The notes beneath the pieces were generated by a model. That model did no database searches, was not told where the DNA came from, and saw only the letters and a program-made list of their open reading frames with translations. Source: Bacteroidota bacterium (GTDB lineage: Bacteria; Bacteroidota; Ignavibacteria; Kapaibacteriales; HRBIN21). Taken from it: a stretch of 57,823 bases of DNA. Made by a program: the position numbers and the translations under genes. The stretch lies in assembly GCA_030550395.1 (NCBI GenBank), contig JAUQPL010000012.1:1-57823 (forward strand), read 5' to 3'. This document shows, in pieces, positions 44,245 to 54,489 of the stretch; within the stretch, counting starts at the first letter, position 1, and every line of letters starts with the position of its first letter.

Positions 44245-44842
44245 GGCGCCGGTTTCTGTCCAGGAGTTGACCGAGCGGCTCTGTTTGGCAATGCAACTGC
44301 CGCCGGGGGCACTCGGTGTACCGGAGGTAGAAGGGTTGATTGCCAAACTCAATCAGGAGTTAGAGGAGAGCGGGCGGCCGTATCGGGTGAGAGTCGTAGG
44401 GGGAGGATATGTTCTCGTGGCCACTCCGGAAGCCTCCCAGTGGATAGAACGGGCTTGGGGCGGGCGTCCACGCCGCCGTCTGTCCCAAGCAGCGTTGGAA
44501 GTCTTAGCAATTGTGGCCTACCGGCAGCCTATTACGCGAGCCGAGATTGACGCTATTCGTGGAGTCTCTTCCGGGGAGGTTATTCAGTCCTTGGTGGAGC
44601 GGGGACTTCTCCAGGTTGTCGGACATGCTGCTGCACCGGGACGACCACCGCTTTATGGCACCACTGCCCAATTCCTCCATCTCTTCGGGCTGAATTCCCT
44701 GGAGGAGCTTCCTCCGTTGGAAGAGGTTGAACGCTCGGATTCTGTTCAACTCTTTGAGCCAGCCCAACTGGAAGTACTGGAAATGCAGCTGCGGCAGCTT
44801 CGCCTGCTGGCACAGGACGGACAACAGGAGGATGCACCTTAG
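44189..44842 (+). CDS. scpB: Segregation and condensation protein B
   Basis: Partner of ScpA and SMC. The 217-residue protein has two winged-helix domains: [18 protein letters not shown] at the start, and [28 protein letters not shown] in the second half, then [23 protein letters not shown] lies just upstream; ATG 44186 is an equal alternative. Its TAG stop shares bases with the TAA stop of convergent bshA. Confidence 0.94.
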   Translation: METEVPLHRVVEALLFASEAPVSVQELTERLCLAMQLPPGALGVPEVEGLIAKLNQELEESGRPYRVRVVGGGYVLVATPEASQWIERAWGGRPRRRLSQAALEVLAIVAYRQPITRAEIDAIRGVSSGEVIQSLVERGLLQVVGHAAAPGRPPLYGTTAQFLHLFGLNSLEELPPLEEVERSDSVQLFEPAQLEVLEMQLRQLRLLAQDGQQEDAP

Positions 44843-45984
44843 GTGGGGATGCGTACCTGTTCTAAGACCCGTTGATACAGCTGCTCGTAAAGCGGTACGA
44901 TAAGATGGATGTCATACTCCAGGGCGCGTTGCCGGGCACGTTCACGGAAGGATTGCAGCTTCTTTGGGTTGGTGAGTAATTCAATGCAGTAGCGTGCCAT
45001 ACGCTGGATGTCACCAATCTCTGCCAGAAAGCCGGTCTCGCCATGGCGCACCAGTTCCGGAATGCCTCCTGCCGTGGTTGCAACCACCGGGACGCCACAG
45101 CTCATCGCCTCCAATGCTGCTAATCCAAAGCTTTCCGATTGGCTTGGCAGTAGGAAGATGTCGGCTATGGAGAGGAGTTCCGGCGTAATCATTTGCTTGC
45201 CCAGGCACCGGACGTGTTCATCGATGCCGAGTTCCCGTGCCAACCGTTCTGCTTCACCCCGCTCTGGTCCATCGCCTACCAGGATAAGCTTTGCAGGAAG
45301 CACGGAGCGTATTTCTGCCAAGATGCGGACAGTGTCAGGGGAACGCTTGATAGAGCGGAAGTTGGAGACGTGGATGAGGATATGCTCTCCTGCGGGAGCA
45401 AATTGTCGTCTCAGCTCTGGATCGGGGCGGGGGATGAAGGTGCGAGTATCGACAAAGTTCGGGATAACCTCAATCGGGCGCTGGATTTGGAACTGATGGC
45501 GGGTTTTCTCGGCTAAGAAGAAGGAGACCGCTGTCACAGCATCGGAATGCTGAAGCGAAAAGCGCACCAATGGGTAGAAGCTGGGTTCCAGTCCAACGAG
45601 CGTGATATCGGTCCCATGCAGCGTGGTAATCAATGGCAAGCTGATGCTATCATGCTCCCACAGCATGCGTTGGGTGAGGTAGCCGCTGATAGCGTGGGGG
45701 ATAGCGTAGTGAACGTGCAGGATGTCCAGCCGCTCGTAGCGAACGACATCCACCAGCTTTCCCGCTAATGCCAGGGAGTAGAGCTGGAACTCAAACAAGG
45801 GATAGTTGGGCAGTTCCACCTCGTGGAAGAAAATGTTGTCGTGAAAGGTGTCTAAGCGCCACGGCAGGGCATAGGTGATAAAATGCACTTGATGACCCCG
45901 CTCTGCCAGGGCTTTCCCCAGCTCCGTTGCCACGACACCGCTACCACCGTACGTCGGATAACACACGATGCCGATCCGCAGCAT
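44839..45984 (-). CDS. bshA: N-acetyl-alpha-D-glucosaminyl L-malate synthase, bacillithiol biosynthesis
   Basis: GT4-family glycosyltransferase that joins UDP-GlcNAc to L-malate, the first step of bacillithiol synthesis. From ATG 45984 it has 381 residues. [21 protein letters not shown] at the start, [26 protein letters not shown] and the donor-site [20 protein letters not shown] are characteristic of BshA. The ORF is open for 11 more codons upstream without similarity. bshB and bshC are not in this window. A DinB-like protein at 19293-19823 could use the same thiol. Confidence 0.92.
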   Translation of the reverse strand: MLRIGIVCYPTYGGSGVVATELGKALAERGHQVHFITYALPWRLDTFHDNIFFHEVELPNYPLFEFQLYSLALAGKLVDVVRYERLDILHVHYAIPHAISGYLTQRMLWEHDSISLPLITTLHGTDITLVGLEPSFYPLVRFSLQHSDAVTAVSFFLAEKTRHQFQIQRPIEVIPNFVDTRTFIPRPDPELRRQFAPAGEHILIHVSNFRSIKRSPDTVRILAEIRSVLPAKLILVGDGPERGEAERLARELGIDEHVRCLGKQMITPELLSIADIFLLPSQSESFGLAALEAMSCGVPVVATTAGGIPELVRHGETGFLAEIGDIQRMARYCIELLTNPKKLQSFRERARQRALEYDIHLIVPLYEQLYQRVLEQVRIPT

Positions 45985-46101
45985 GGGGACACTCGGGAGC
46001 GCTCGTGAGAGATACACTCTGCTATAGCGTTTTGACGCATGGATGCACGGGGAATTGGAGAGATGTCTTTCTCAGGCTGGGGGATTGGAGGATGGGCTGA
46101 T

Positions 46102-47802
46102 ATGAATGGGCGGATTTGCCTTCTATTTCTGTGCTTGGGGATACTCGGTGGTGATGGATGGGGGAAGGATGGTGCCTCCGATAGCATTTGGATCCGAGAA
46201 GTCAGGCTCCCCTCCCTGCCTGCCGAAGGCATGAGGAGAGAATGGTGCCTGAAACCGCAGCAGGCATATACGTTGGAAGCATTCCAGGAATGTTGCCGCC
46301 AAGATAGTTTAGCGCTGTTGCGGTGGGTTCAGGGACAAGGGTACTGGTTTGCTCGCGTACGGCTGTACTGGGATTCCGGTCAGGGGCGGATGGAGTATGT
46401 CGTTGAGCCAGGGGACCCTGTCCGAATTGGAGAACTGACGGTCACCTGCCTGCCGGACAGTCCGGCGTCCTTGGGGGCGATGCTGCAGGCAATGGGTACG
46501 GCGAAGGTGGGGGCAGTAGCCTCGCAAGGGCTGTTGGAAGCTCTCCTGGATAGCCTTGTTCTGGCACTTTCTCGGGTGGGCTACCCGGATGCGCGGGCGG
46601 ATCTCAGCGATGTACGCTTGGTCGGGCAGAGTGCGAAGGTATCCGTCCATGTCTGGCGGGGGGATGCTGCGCGGGCGGACACCATCCTGTTCCCCGGTGC
46701 AGAACAGACACGATGGAGTTTCCTTCAGCGCTGGGCGGGGATAAGCAAACGGGACATCCTGGCAGACTCTGTCCTCTATGCAATACAGCGGCGTCTGGGA
46801 TATTTGCCCTGGCTGGAGGTTGTGGAAATTCCTCGCCGTCAGCGTTTGTCCGATGGGCGGTGGGCAGCGGTGGTTCCTTTGCGGGAGCGTTCGGCAACGA
46901 GTCTAGAAGGGTTGGTGGGCTACACCCCGCCGGCTCAGGGGCGTGGAGGCTGGAGCGGCATGATAGAGACCCAGCTGCGTAACCTTTTCGGGACCGGACG
47001 TTTGTTCCTCCTGCGTTGGTACCGAGCTGCATCCGCCATACAGGAGATTGGGATTCAGTACGAAGAGCCATTGCCTCCGATGCTACTTGTGCGAGGACGG
47101 TACGAAATGCGGCAGCGCGATACGGTTGCCACGGAAACTCTCTGGGAAGCTGGTCTACGATGGATAGGAGCACTGTCTTCCCTATGGCAGGGGGAGCTAT
47201 TCGGAGGGTGGCACCGCTTCCAACCGTCCGGTGTGGCGCCGTCCCTTCCTTCCAGCACGGCACTCTCTATTGGCGGGTATGGTAGCTTTGGTATGCTCCG
47301 ACCCCGATTAAATCCGGTTGAGGGCATCGTGGGGGAGGTGCGCCTGACCTATCAGTGGCGACGCTTTGCTTTACCGCTGGGAGGGCAACAGGGACGTATC
47401 GGGGTGGAGGGTGATGGTGAAGCCGTGTATCAGCTCTTCCGTCCTTGCGTGGTTCGTCTGCATATCCACACTCGGTTGTTGTGGGGGCGGGGACTTCGCT
47501 GGGAGGAATTCTTTCGGCTCGGTGGGATGCAGGGTTTACGGGGATACCGGGAGGTGGCTTTCTGGACACCACGGGCGTTCTGGGGAGGTATAGAGGGACG
47601 CTGGCTTCTCGGTGCTCAGGAGTACATTGCTCTTTTTCTGGACAATGGATGGTTGAGAGGATGGGGCTGGAAAGCGAGCATGGGGTTCCAATGGCAGGCA
47701 CAGACAGCGGTGGGAATGTTACAGCTGTTCCTGGCTTGGGGAAGCGGGAATCCGCTGCGACAGGCTGTCTTGGGCGTGCGCCTGATGCACAGCGGAAGAT
47801 GA
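46102..47802 (+). CDS. Omp85-family outer-membrane protein
   Basis: From ATG 46102 the 566-residue protein has a signal peptide (MNGRICLLFLCLGILGG). GGAGG lies about 11 bases upstream; ATG 46063 is another option. Two or three POTRA-like regions fill about 30-260 (for example LLRWVQGQGYWFARVRLYW, and DALADSVLYAIQRRLGYLPWLEVVEI-like repeats, shown in part). The barrel contains FRLGGMQGLRGYREVAFW, the RGY lid motif of the BamA/TamA/TpsB group. That places it near BamA-like insertases, but BamA itself is usually longer with five POTRAs. It may be a TamA- or Patatin-barrel-like variant. It precedes the PBP4-type gene by 18 bases. Confidence 0.85.
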   Translation: MNGRICLLFLCLGILGGDGWGKDGASDSIWIREVRLPSLPAEGMRREWCLKPQQAYTLEAFQECCRQDSLALLRWVQGQGYWFARVRLYWDSGQGRMEYVVEPGDPVRIGELTVTCLPDSPASLGAMLQAMGTAKVGAVASQGLLEALLDSLVLALSRVGYPDARADLSDVRLVGQSAKVSVHVWRGDAARADTILFPGAEQTRWSFLQRWAGISKRDILADSVLYAIQRRLGYLPWLEVVEIPRRQRLSDGRWAAVVPLRERSATSLEGLVGYTPPAQGRGGWSGMIETQLRNLFGTGRLFLLRWYRAASAIQEIGIQYEEPLPPMLLVRGRYEMRQRDTVATETLWEAGLRWIGALSSLWQGELFGGWHRFQPSGVAPSLPSSTALSIGGYGSFGMLRPRLNPVEGIVGEVRLTYQWRRFALPLGGQQGRIGVEGDGEAVYQLFRPCVVRLHIHTRLLWGRGLRWEEFFRLGGMQGLRGYREVAFWTPRAFWGGIEGRWLLGAQEYIALFLDNGWLRGWGWKASMGFQWQAQTAVGMLQLFLAWGSGNPLRQAVLGVRLMHSGR

Positions 47803-47820
47803 TGCAATTTCGCGTAACCG

Positions 47821-49296
47821 ATGGGATGCTTTTCTTGCTCACGGTTAGTAGGGGTGTTCCTCGCCGCCGGAGGTGCTCTAGTGTGGGCACGATGTGGGGC
47901 AGAGGATAGCGCGGTTGCTCTTGCTCAGTTGCAAGCTCGCCTTCGAGTGTTGGTGCAGGCTTTGGAGCGGCAGGCGCAGGTGGGCGTTGTTGTCTCCGAC
48001 GCCCGAGGAACCCGCTACTTTGAGCATAATGCCGAGGTTGGGTTGGTCCCTGCATCCACGACCAAGCTTTTCTGGACAGCAGCTGCGTTAGCACTACTGG
48101 GGGATACGGCCTTCCTACGAACACGGATTTTCGCCGATGCTCCTCTGGGAGCTGATGGAGTGCTGCGGGGAAATCTGTACGTCGTCGGTGGGGGGGACGC
48201 CCTCCTGACGGTGCAGGATTTGGAGTCCTTGGCAGAGCAGCTTTGGCGACGTGGACTTCGACGAGTGACGGGTGCCCTTTTGGCAGATGGCAGTCTCTTT
48301 GATGGTCAACGCTGGCGTCTGCAGTACAGTGGGGACCACGACGTTGTCCAACCACTGCCGCCGATTACGGCGTTGAGCTTTGAGCGCAACCAAGTGCGGG
48401 TACTCGTTACTGTGGTGCGGGGGCGGGTGACGGCGCAGACGGTTCCTCTTTCGCCGGCTTTCCGTGTGGAGCTTTCGGGCGTCCGTGTGCAGGGATTCGT
48501 GCCCAGGAAGCAGCGGCGTAAGCCAGCCAGCTGGTTGCGGGCGCGGTGTGTGCTCCGAGGACATGTGCACCATATTGTGCTTCAGGGGAGGCTCATAGGC
48601 GAAGGCAGTTGGTCGTTGCTGGTGCCTGTGGAACGCCCCGAGGTTGCTGTTGCGGGAACCCTCCTTCAGCGGTTGCAAGCGGTGGGTGTTTCCGTGGAGG
48701 GAGGGTTTGGGGAAGGGATTTGCCGGCGTCCGGTGACGTTGTTAGCCGAAGTTGCGCGTCCGCTGGTGGAGGTGCTGGCGGTCATCAACAAGGAGAGCGA
48801 TAACTTCGTTGCGGAACATCTCTTCAAGCTCCTCGGGACTCTGGGGGCCGGCGGGCGGGGGCAAGCAGAACAGGCGCGGCAATTGCTGGGAGCGCTCCTG
48901 GCCCGGTGGGGAGTGCCGTGCCGAATGTGCCAATTGTGGGACGGTTCAGGGTTGTCTCGGCGGAATCGGGTGAGCGCTGCCGAGCTTGTGGGACTCCTCA
49001 GTGCAGTTGGGCGTTTGCCTTTCGGTGGATTATTCCAGCGAAGCTTGGCGGTGAGTGGGGTAGATGGGACGCTGAAGCATCGCCTGAAAGCAGAGGAGAC
49101 GATCGAGCGCGTTTGGGCAAAGACAGGCACTCTCCGGAACGCCAGTGCCTTAGCGGGCTACGTTCTGATGGGGGAGAACGAGCCTTGGGTGTTTGCAATA
49201 CTGAGTTTTGGTAATGTGCGGCGAGCCAAGGCGGTTGAGGATTCCATTGCGGCTACGCTGGCTCGCTTTTCCTTTTGCGGGAGGTCATCGCCTTGA
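47821..49296 (+). CDS. dacB: D-alanyl-D-alanine carboxypeptidase/endopeptidase, PBP4 type
   Basis: Class C low-molecular-mass penicillin-binding protein. The signal peptide is followed by the SxxK motif ASTTK with catalytic S79 and K82, the SxN motif as KESDNFVAEHL and the KTG motif in VWAKTGTLRNA. The insert between the first and second motifs matches the extra domain of PBP4. It trims or hydrolyses peptidoglycan cross-links in the periplasm. The 491-residue length is normal. The end overlaps the convergent acyltransferase gene by 12 bases. Confidence 0.94.
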   Translation: MGCFSCSRLVGVFLAAGGALVWARCGAEDSAVALAQLQARLRVLVQALERQAQVGVVVSDARGTRYFEHNAEVGLVPASTTKLFWTAAALALLGDTAFLRTRIFADAPLGADGVLRGNLYVVGGGDALLTVQDLESLAEQLWRRGLRRVTGALLADGSLFDGQRWRLQYSGDHDVVQPLPPITALSFERNQVRVLVTVVRGRVTAQTVPLSPAFRVELSGVRVQGFVPRKQRRKPASWLRARCVLRGHVHHIVLQGRLIGEGSWSLLVPVERPEVAVAGTLLQRLQAVGVSVEGGFGEGICRRPVTLLAEVARPLVEVLAVINKESDNFVAEHLFKLLGTLGAGGRGQAEQARQLLGALLARWGVPCRMCQLWDGSGLSRRNRVSAAELVGLLSAVGRLPFGGLFQRSLAVSGVDGTLKHRLKAEETIERVWAKTGTLRNASALAGYVLMGENEPWVFAILSFGNVRRAKAVEDSIAATLARFSFCGRSSP

Positions 49297-49956
49297 GAGG
49301 GAGTAGGTTTCGTACTCCGAAGGCGGTTTACCGCTGAGGAGTACCTGTTGCTGGCGGTCGTAGAGTTCAATCAAGCGGAGGCTACACTGCTGTACAAGAA
49401 GGGAAGAGGCTGTCTGCGGCGTATAGAGCTGGGGTTCTCCGATCCAAAGGTAGCAGCAAGGTTCCTGTTGAAGGAGGTCATAGCTCCAGACGACGGGTGC
49501 CATTGCCAATCCATGCTGTGCGGAGTGTAGGATATCGGTACAGTACCAAAAGGTCTCTGTTTCCCCAAGGCTGAGAAAGTCGCCGGTAGCGAAGATCCAC
49601 AGCACGGAGAGGGGGTTCTGGAGGAGCGGGCGAAGATGTTCAGAGGCGACTTGTTGGAAGCGGGTTGCGTTGTCCCACGGCACTACGCGGGCTCCTAAGA
49701 AGCGGAGGATGCGGAGATGTTCCAGTTGTTGAGGGGAGAGGAAGAAGAAGCTTCGCCGCAGACGGAAATAGTCCCATGACAGCAGAGTTGCCAGTGCGAT
49801 ATCGCTCCAACCATTGTGTGAGCAATAGAGCATCAGCGCTGCTGGAGGATTCCCCTGTTGCCATGGACGTAGATGGGCTCGTCCGTGAACGTACACTCGG
49901 GAGAAGAGTCGTCGCAATTGATGGCGCAATCTTTGGAGGAAAAACCAGCGGAACAT
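49285..49956 (-). CDS. Lysophospholipid acyltransferase-like protein
   Basis: The 223-residue protein has the acyltransferase HX4D motif as SHNGWSDIAL and a following LGARVVPWDN region. A later FATGDFLSLGE stands where the family has its second substrate motif. The usual EGTRS block is not clear, so it is a divergent PlsC-like enzyme, perhaps acting in lipid A or glycolipid synthesis. Its C-terminus holds two adjacent cysteines (EPCCYLW). It faces mnmA with 75 bases between starts and overlaps dacB at its stop. Confidence 0.75.
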   Translation of the reverse strand: MFRWFFLQRLRHQLRRLFSRVYVHGRAHLRPWQQGNPPAALMLYCSHNGWSDIALATLLSWDYFRLRRSFFFLSPQQLEHLRILRFLGARVVPWDNATRFQQVASEHLRPLLQNPLSVLWIFATGDFLSLGETETFWYCTDILHSAQHGLAMAPVVWSYDLLQQEPCCYLWIGEPQLYTPQTASSLLVQQCSLRLIELYDRQQQVLLSGKPPSEYETYSLSRR

Positions 49957-50031
49957 CGCACCTTATCACGGTGAGCCGAAGTCGTTCGTCTGTGCATGTG
50001 CAATTTACACGTTCATGTGTAGGTGAAGCCG

Positions 50032-51201
50032 ATGTCCACGCGAGCAAATCGTGTCATCGTGGGTATGTCGGGAGGCGTGGATTCCTCCGTTGCGGCAGCT
50101 CTGCTTGTAGAGCAGGGCTACGAAGTGATTGGGGTGACCATCAAGACGTATAACTACGAGGAGGTGGGGGGTAACATCGGGAATGAGTCTAGTTGCTGCT
50201 CACTGGAGGGGATCAACGAGGCACGTCGGGTGTGCCTGCAGTTGGGGATTCCCCATATCGTAGTGGACTTTACCGAGCCTTTCCGTCGTTCCATCATTGA
50301 CTATTTCGTGGCCGAGTACTTCCATGGGCGGACTCCTAATCCGTGTGTCCGGTGCAACCGCGCAATCAAGTGGGGGGAGCTTCTACGGAAGGCGGATGCT
50401 CTGGGAGCGGAGTATATTGCCACGGGGCACTATGCCCGCTTGCGCTACGACGCTGACCGTGGGCGGTATCGGCTCTTCTGTGGTCGGGACAGCCATAAGG
50501 ACCAGTCGTATGCTCTCTGGATGCTACCGCAGGAGTTTCTGGCGCGTACCCTCTTCCCCTTAGGGGAGCTCACTAAGGAGGAAGTGCGTCAGGAGGCGGA
50601 GCGTTTGGGGCTCAGAGTTGCTCAGAAGCCCGAAAGCTTTGAGCTTTGCTTTGTGCCTGATAACGACTACCGTCGCTTCCTGCGCCAGATGGAGCCTGAG
50701 CGAGCAGCAGCGCTCCAAGGGGGTCCCATCCTGTCGTCCGATGGGCATCGGATTGGAACGCACGAAGGCTATCCCTTCTACACTATTGGACAGCGCCGTG
50801 GACTTGGTATCTCGGCGCCGCAACCGCTGTATGTGTTGGAAATCCTCCCGGAGCAGAATGCACTCGTTGTCGGACCCCAGGAGAAGCTGTACCATTGGGG
50901 GCTGTATGCAGAGGAGGTCAATTGGATTGCCTGCGACAGTATTCCTGCTGAGGGTGTCCCGTGCACGGCGAAGATCCGCTATAAGGATGAAGGAGCTACA
51001 GCATTTGCATGGCAGGATGAGTCTGGACGCCTTTGGGTTCGGTTTGAAGAACCACGCCGTGCGATTACTCCAGGGCAGTCTGTGGTTCTCTACGATGGTG
51101 AGGAGCTCCTTGGCGGCGGGGTAATTGCTGCTTGGTGCGATGAATTCCCTGAGCCTACTACGGAGCCACTCCCGATAAAGTCGAAAGTGGAAGCGTTGTA
51201 G
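50032..51201 (+). CDS. mnmA: tRNA-specific 2-thiouridylase MnmA (EC 2.8.1.13)
   Basis: Adds the 2-thio group to U34 of tRNAs for Glu, Gln and Lys. From ATG 50032 it has 389 residues, the family length. The ATP-binding PP-loop is GMSGGVDSSV. The first catalytic cysteine is in NPCVRCNRAIKWG and the second in FELCFVPDNDYRRFL. HKDQSYALW and GQRRGLGIS are also typical. The three codons from GTG 50023 are an alternative start without support. Confidence 0.96.
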   Translation: MSTRANRVIVGMSGGVDSSVAAALLVEQGYEVIGVTIKTYNYEEVGGNIGNESSCCSLEGINEARRVCLQLGIPHIVVDFTEPFRRSIIDYFVAEYFHGRTPNPCVRCNRAIKWGELLRKADALGAEYIATGHYARLRYDADRGRYRLFCGRDSHKDQSYALWMLPQEFLARTLFPLGELTKEEVRQEAERLGLRVAQKPESFELCFVPDNDYRRFLRQMEPERAAALQGGPILSSDGHRIGTHEGYPFYTIGQRRGLGISAPQPLYVLEILPEQNALVVGPQEKLYHWGLYAEEVNWIACDSIPAEGVPCTAKIRYKDEGATAFAWQDESGRLWVRFEEPRRAITPGQSVVLYDGEELLGGGVIAAWCDEFPEPTTEPLPIKSKVEAL

Positions 51202-51248
51202 GCTCCTTTGGGATAGGAGACCGAAGGCGAGGGACGGAGGGCGGGGGC

Positions 51249-52493
51249 TTACTCATGCCGTAGGGCAACAATAGGATGGAGGCGGGCGGCGCGCATTGCG
51301 GGGGCCCAACCGGCAATGATGCCTGCTGTAGAGGCCACAACAAGCGCTATCCCCATGTGGTGGGGTGGGATATAAGGGGTGAGGAATTCCCCCGTTCCTG
51401 GAATAGCTGCTCGGACGAGCAAGGCGATGGCGTTCCCGATAGCGAGCGCAGCTGAGGCGCCAACAAGGCAGAGCAGTGCGGACTCAATGAGGAATTGCAG
51501 CGCAATGGAGCGACGGCGTGCTCCAACGGCTTTCCGTAATCCAATCTCGTACGTCCGCTCTGCAACGGAGACGAACATGATGTTGACAATTCCAATGATG
51601 CCTACCACGAACGATAACATGGACATGCTAATGCCGGTCCCCCAGACGGCTTGCCGTAAACCGGCAATTTGCTCACGGAAAGCCTGTGCCTCGTTGATGG
51701 AAAAGTCATCAGGAGCTTCAGGAGCAAGACCGCGGACACGCCGCATGACCCCACGGAGTTCATGCCGCACCAGCTCTAACCGCTCCTCTGAGCCGGCTTT
51801 GACTGCAATCACGAAGGAGCGTTTGGTCAGACCGAAGAGGCGGACAAACATTGGCAGTGGGATAAAAATTTGCTCATCCTCAAACGAGGAGAAAATCGTA
51901 CCCTGTTGCTCAACGACCCCGATGACGGTGAAAGGAATTCCGGCAATGTGGAGGAGCTTCCCAAGAGGATTCTGCTTGGGGAAAAGTTGTTGCGCCACCT
52001 TGTATCCCAATACTGCCACGGGGGTGGCAGACCGGTCCTCCGCCAAGGAGAAAAAGCGTCCGGCAGCAGTGGTGCCGCTGGGGGTCTTGCCATAAAGGCT
52101 CAGCGTACCCGTTACCACTGCATCTGTCGTTGTGATGGGTCCTGCGCTGATTCGTGCTCCTCGTGCCCACACGAGTGGAACGGCGAACTCAGCGGTTCGG
52201 AGTCCCTCAATCACAGCACGGGCTTGCCAATAGGTGATATCTTTGCGTGAGCGCACCTCCGTCCACCGCGTCCGCCCGGTCCAGTCCCATTTGTCTGCGT
52301 AGAGCATATCCGAGCCCAAGGAAGCGATAGTGCGGTTCAGCGAGGTGTCTAAGCCATAAAGGAGCCATGCCATGAGGCAGACGAAGAGGGTACCGATGGC
52401 GATACCGATGGTTGTAAGTAGAGAGCGGAAGAAGTTGAGCCGGATGGCTTCCAAGGCAACGGAGACAGCTTCACGAATTTCCGGCAATGTCAT
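51249..52493 (-). CDS. ABC transporter permease, MacB/FtsX type
   Basis: The 414-residue protein has an N-terminal membrane segment (around 25-50), a large periplasmic domain and three C-terminal segments. The FtsX region reads [36 protein letters not shown]. The end is ALRHE. It pairs with the ATPase whose gene overlaps its start by 23 bases. In context with HlyD and TolC it should form a MacAB-TolC-like exporter driven from the periplasm. ATG 52493 is chosen because the 72 upstream codons lie in the ATPase gene. Confidence 0.93.
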   Translation of the reverse strand: MTLPEIREAVSVALEAIRLNFFRSLLTTIGIAIGTLFVCLMAWLLYGLDTSLNRTIASLGSDMLYADKWDWTGRTRWTEVRSRKDITYWQARAVIEGLRTAEFAVPLVWARGARISAGPITTTDAVVTGTLSLYGKTPSGTTAAGRFFSLAEDRSATPVAVLGYKVAQQLFPKQNPLGKLLHIAGIPFTVIGVVEQQGTIFSSFEDEQIFIPLPMFVRLFGLTKRSFVIAVKAGSEERLELVRHELRGVMRRVRGLAPEAPDDFSINEAQAFREQIAGLRQAVWGTGISMSMLSFVVGIIGIVNIMFVSVAERTYEIGLRKAVGARRRSIALQFLIESALLCLVGASAALAIGNAIALLVRAAIPGTGEFLTPYIPPHHMGIALVVASTAGIIAGWAPAMRAARLHPIVALRHE

Positions 52494-53217
52494 GAGAGTC
52501 CTCGGCGGTAACAAGGACGGAGAGGGGCTCAGGGTTCGGTGTATCAGATTCCACACGTCCATCGCGGAGGCGAATAATACGCTGGGCGTAGCGGGCGATA
52601 TACTCTTCGTGGGTAACCAGTACAATGGTATTGCCCTGGCTCCAGAGCTCGGAGAATAGGCGCATAATCTCTTGTCCCGAGGCGGTATCCAAATTCCCCG
52701 TTGGCTCATCGGCCAGGATAAGCGAAGGGCGGATGACTAAGGCGCGGGCGATAGCGACCCGCTGGCGCTGCCCTCCAGACAGTTCGTTCGGGCGATGGGA
52801 GAGTCGATCTCCCAAGCCCACGGCCTCCAATGCTGCACGAGCCCGTTGCCGACGTTCTTCTGCTGGGACCCCTGCGTAGATGAGGGGTAACTCCACGTTT
52901 TTCAGTGCAGTTGCCCGTGGCAGCAAGTTGAATGCTTGGAAGACAAAGCCAATTTCCCGATTGCGGATCCGAGCTAGCTCGTCATCATTGAGTTGGCTAA
53001 CATCTCGCCCGCGGAAGAGGTAGCGCCCTGACGTTGGGCTGTCCAAGCACCCCAAGATGTGGAGGAGGGTGGATTTGCCGGAGCCGGAAGGTCCCATGAT
53101 GGCAACGAATTCATTGGCGCGAATCTGCAATGATATCCCACGTAGGGCATACACATCTTCGGCGCCCGTGGAGTACACTTTCGTCAGCTTCTCCAGCACG
53201 ATGAGGGGAGTATCCAT
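52471..53217 (-). CDS. ABC transporter ATPase, MacB/LolD type
   Basis: The 248-residue ATPase has Walker [10 protein letters not shown], signature LSGGQRQR, Walker [13 protein letters not shown] and an intact H-loop in [10 protein letters not shown]. The early [13 protein letters not shown] is typical of LolD/MacB ATPases. Its start lies seven bases from the HlyD stop and its end overlaps the permease gene, so the three are co-translated. The residues after about 225 are not part of the usual fold. Confidence 0.95.
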   Translation of the reverse strand: MDTPLIVLEKLTKVYSTGAEDVYALRGISLQIRANEFVAIMGPSGSGKSTLLHILGCLDSPTSGRYLFRGRDVSQLNDDELARIRNREIGFVFQAFNLLPRATALKNVELPLIYAGVPAEERRQRARAALEAVGLGDRLSHRPNELSGGQRQRVAIARALVIRPSLILADEPTGNLDTASGQEIMRLFSELWSQGNTIVLVTHEEYIARYAQRIIRLRDGRVESDTPNPEPLSVLVTAEDSHDIAGNS

Positions 53218-53223
53218 CAGAGC

Positions 53224-54468
53224 CTATGGAGAAGAGCCAGAAGAAGATGCTCCCGATACTCGTTGGATCCGAACGGGAGTGCCATCGCGTAACAAGCGAG
53301 TGATTGCATGGAAGCTACCGCTGATGATTTCCGTCCCCTCGGTTATCCCTTTACGGATTTCTATGTAGTTGCGGTCGCTGATCCCGGTTTCCACCGTTAC
53401 CATCCGGGCGCGGCCTTTTTCATGCACGAACACAACGGTCGGTGGGCGCTTGCGGGCAGAGAAGGTGGTAGTGGTGTCACCCTCTTCCAGCCGAACTGTG
53501 ACGGCTTGGAGGGGAACGGCAAGCACGTTGGAGCGGGTCTCTGTGCGGATTTCTGCATTACAACTCATCCCCGGACGCAGCCGAGGGTCGGTCTCCAGAA
53601 GGAGAATCTTGACCTCGTAATTGACTACCTCGTCCTGAGTGCCTACTCTTCCGACTTTTGGGGAGTGAGCGATTTCCTGGACGACACCACGGAAGGTACG
53701 CTCCGGGAGAGCATCGACGCTGATTTCGGCTGTGTCGCCCAGCGAGATCAGGGCAATGTCGTTTTCGTTGACTTCTACAACCGCTGTCATTCGGCTCAGA
53801 TCGGCAATGCGGAGGAGTTCGGTTCCCTGCATTTGGGCAGTTCCCACGACTTTTTCGCCAACCTCGACCGAGAGCGAGGACACAACGCCGCTTATCGGGG
53901 CGTAAAGGGTTGTACGGGCAAGCTGGAGTTGTGCCTGTCGGTAGGCGGCGCGGGCGCGTTCGGCTTCAGCCGTTGCGGCCTTATAGCGTCCGAAGGCTTG
54001 CTCGTGGAGGGCACGAGCTTGTTCCAATTCCTGCTGCGAGGCATAGCCGCGCCGGTAAAGTTCCGTGACTCGCTGGAACTCATCCCGAGCGCGTTCCCAT
54101 TCTGCTTTTGCGGCTTGGAGGGTCATGGTGGCTGCTTCTGCGGCCGCTGCAAACTGCTCCAATTGGGTCTGGGCAATATCCGGCTTGATCCGGAGAAGAA
54201 GCTGCCCGCTTCGGACCGTGTCCCCTTCCTTGACAAAGAGAGCGATGATTTCCCCGCTGGCTTCGGAGCTCATTTTGACTTCGGTCTCTGGGCGAATGAT
54301 ACCAGCAGCGCTGACCGTTTGGGTAATCGTCCGACGCTGGACGGTCTCTACTGTGACCAGTACTTCTTCCGAACCACCGCGGGCGAGGACGATAGCAATG
54401 ATGAGTACTACAGCGAAAATCCCTCCCACGATAAGGATGCGGCGTCGACGGCGACGACGGGTGTCCAT
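53224..54468 (-). CDS. Periplasmic adaptor (HlyD/MacA family)
   Basis: The 414-residue protein has a basic start (MDTRRRRRRRILIV) and a single membrane anchor (about 11-29). A lipoyl/barrel-sandwich half follows (ASGEIIALFVKEGDTVRSGQ), then a long helical hairpin of about 85-185 and the second lipoyl half (TTLYAPISGVVSSLSVEVGE). A beta-barrel and membrane-proximal domain end it. It links the ABC pump to TolC. It lies 21 bases after the TolC gene. Confidence 0.95.
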   Translation of the reverse strand: MDTRRRRRRRILIVGGIFAVVLIIAIVLARGGSEEVLVTVETVQRRTITQTVSAAGIIRPETEVKMSSEASGEIIALFVKEGDTVRSGQLLLRIKPDIAQTQLEQFAAAAEAATMTLQAAKAEWERARDEFQRVTELYRRGYASQQELEQARALHEQAFGRYKAATAEAERARAAYRQAQLQLARTTLYAPISGVVSSLSVEVGEKVVGTAQMQGTELLRIADLSRMTAVVEVNENDIALISLGDTAEISVDALPERTFRGVVQEIAHSPKVGRVGTQDEVVNYEVKILLLETDPRLRPGMSCNAEIRTETRSNVLAVPLQAVTVRLEEGDTTTTFSARKRPPTVVFVHEKGRARMVTVETGISDRNYIEIRKGITEGTEIISGSFHAITRLLRDGTPVRIQRVSGASSSGSSP

Positions 54469-54489
54469 AGACTTCCCTGGTCGGAAGAC

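Noticed and set aside
51202-51248. Terminator between mnmA and the ABC permease
   Set aside because: Only a five-base stem (CTCCT/AGGAG) without a T-run is present, too weak to call.
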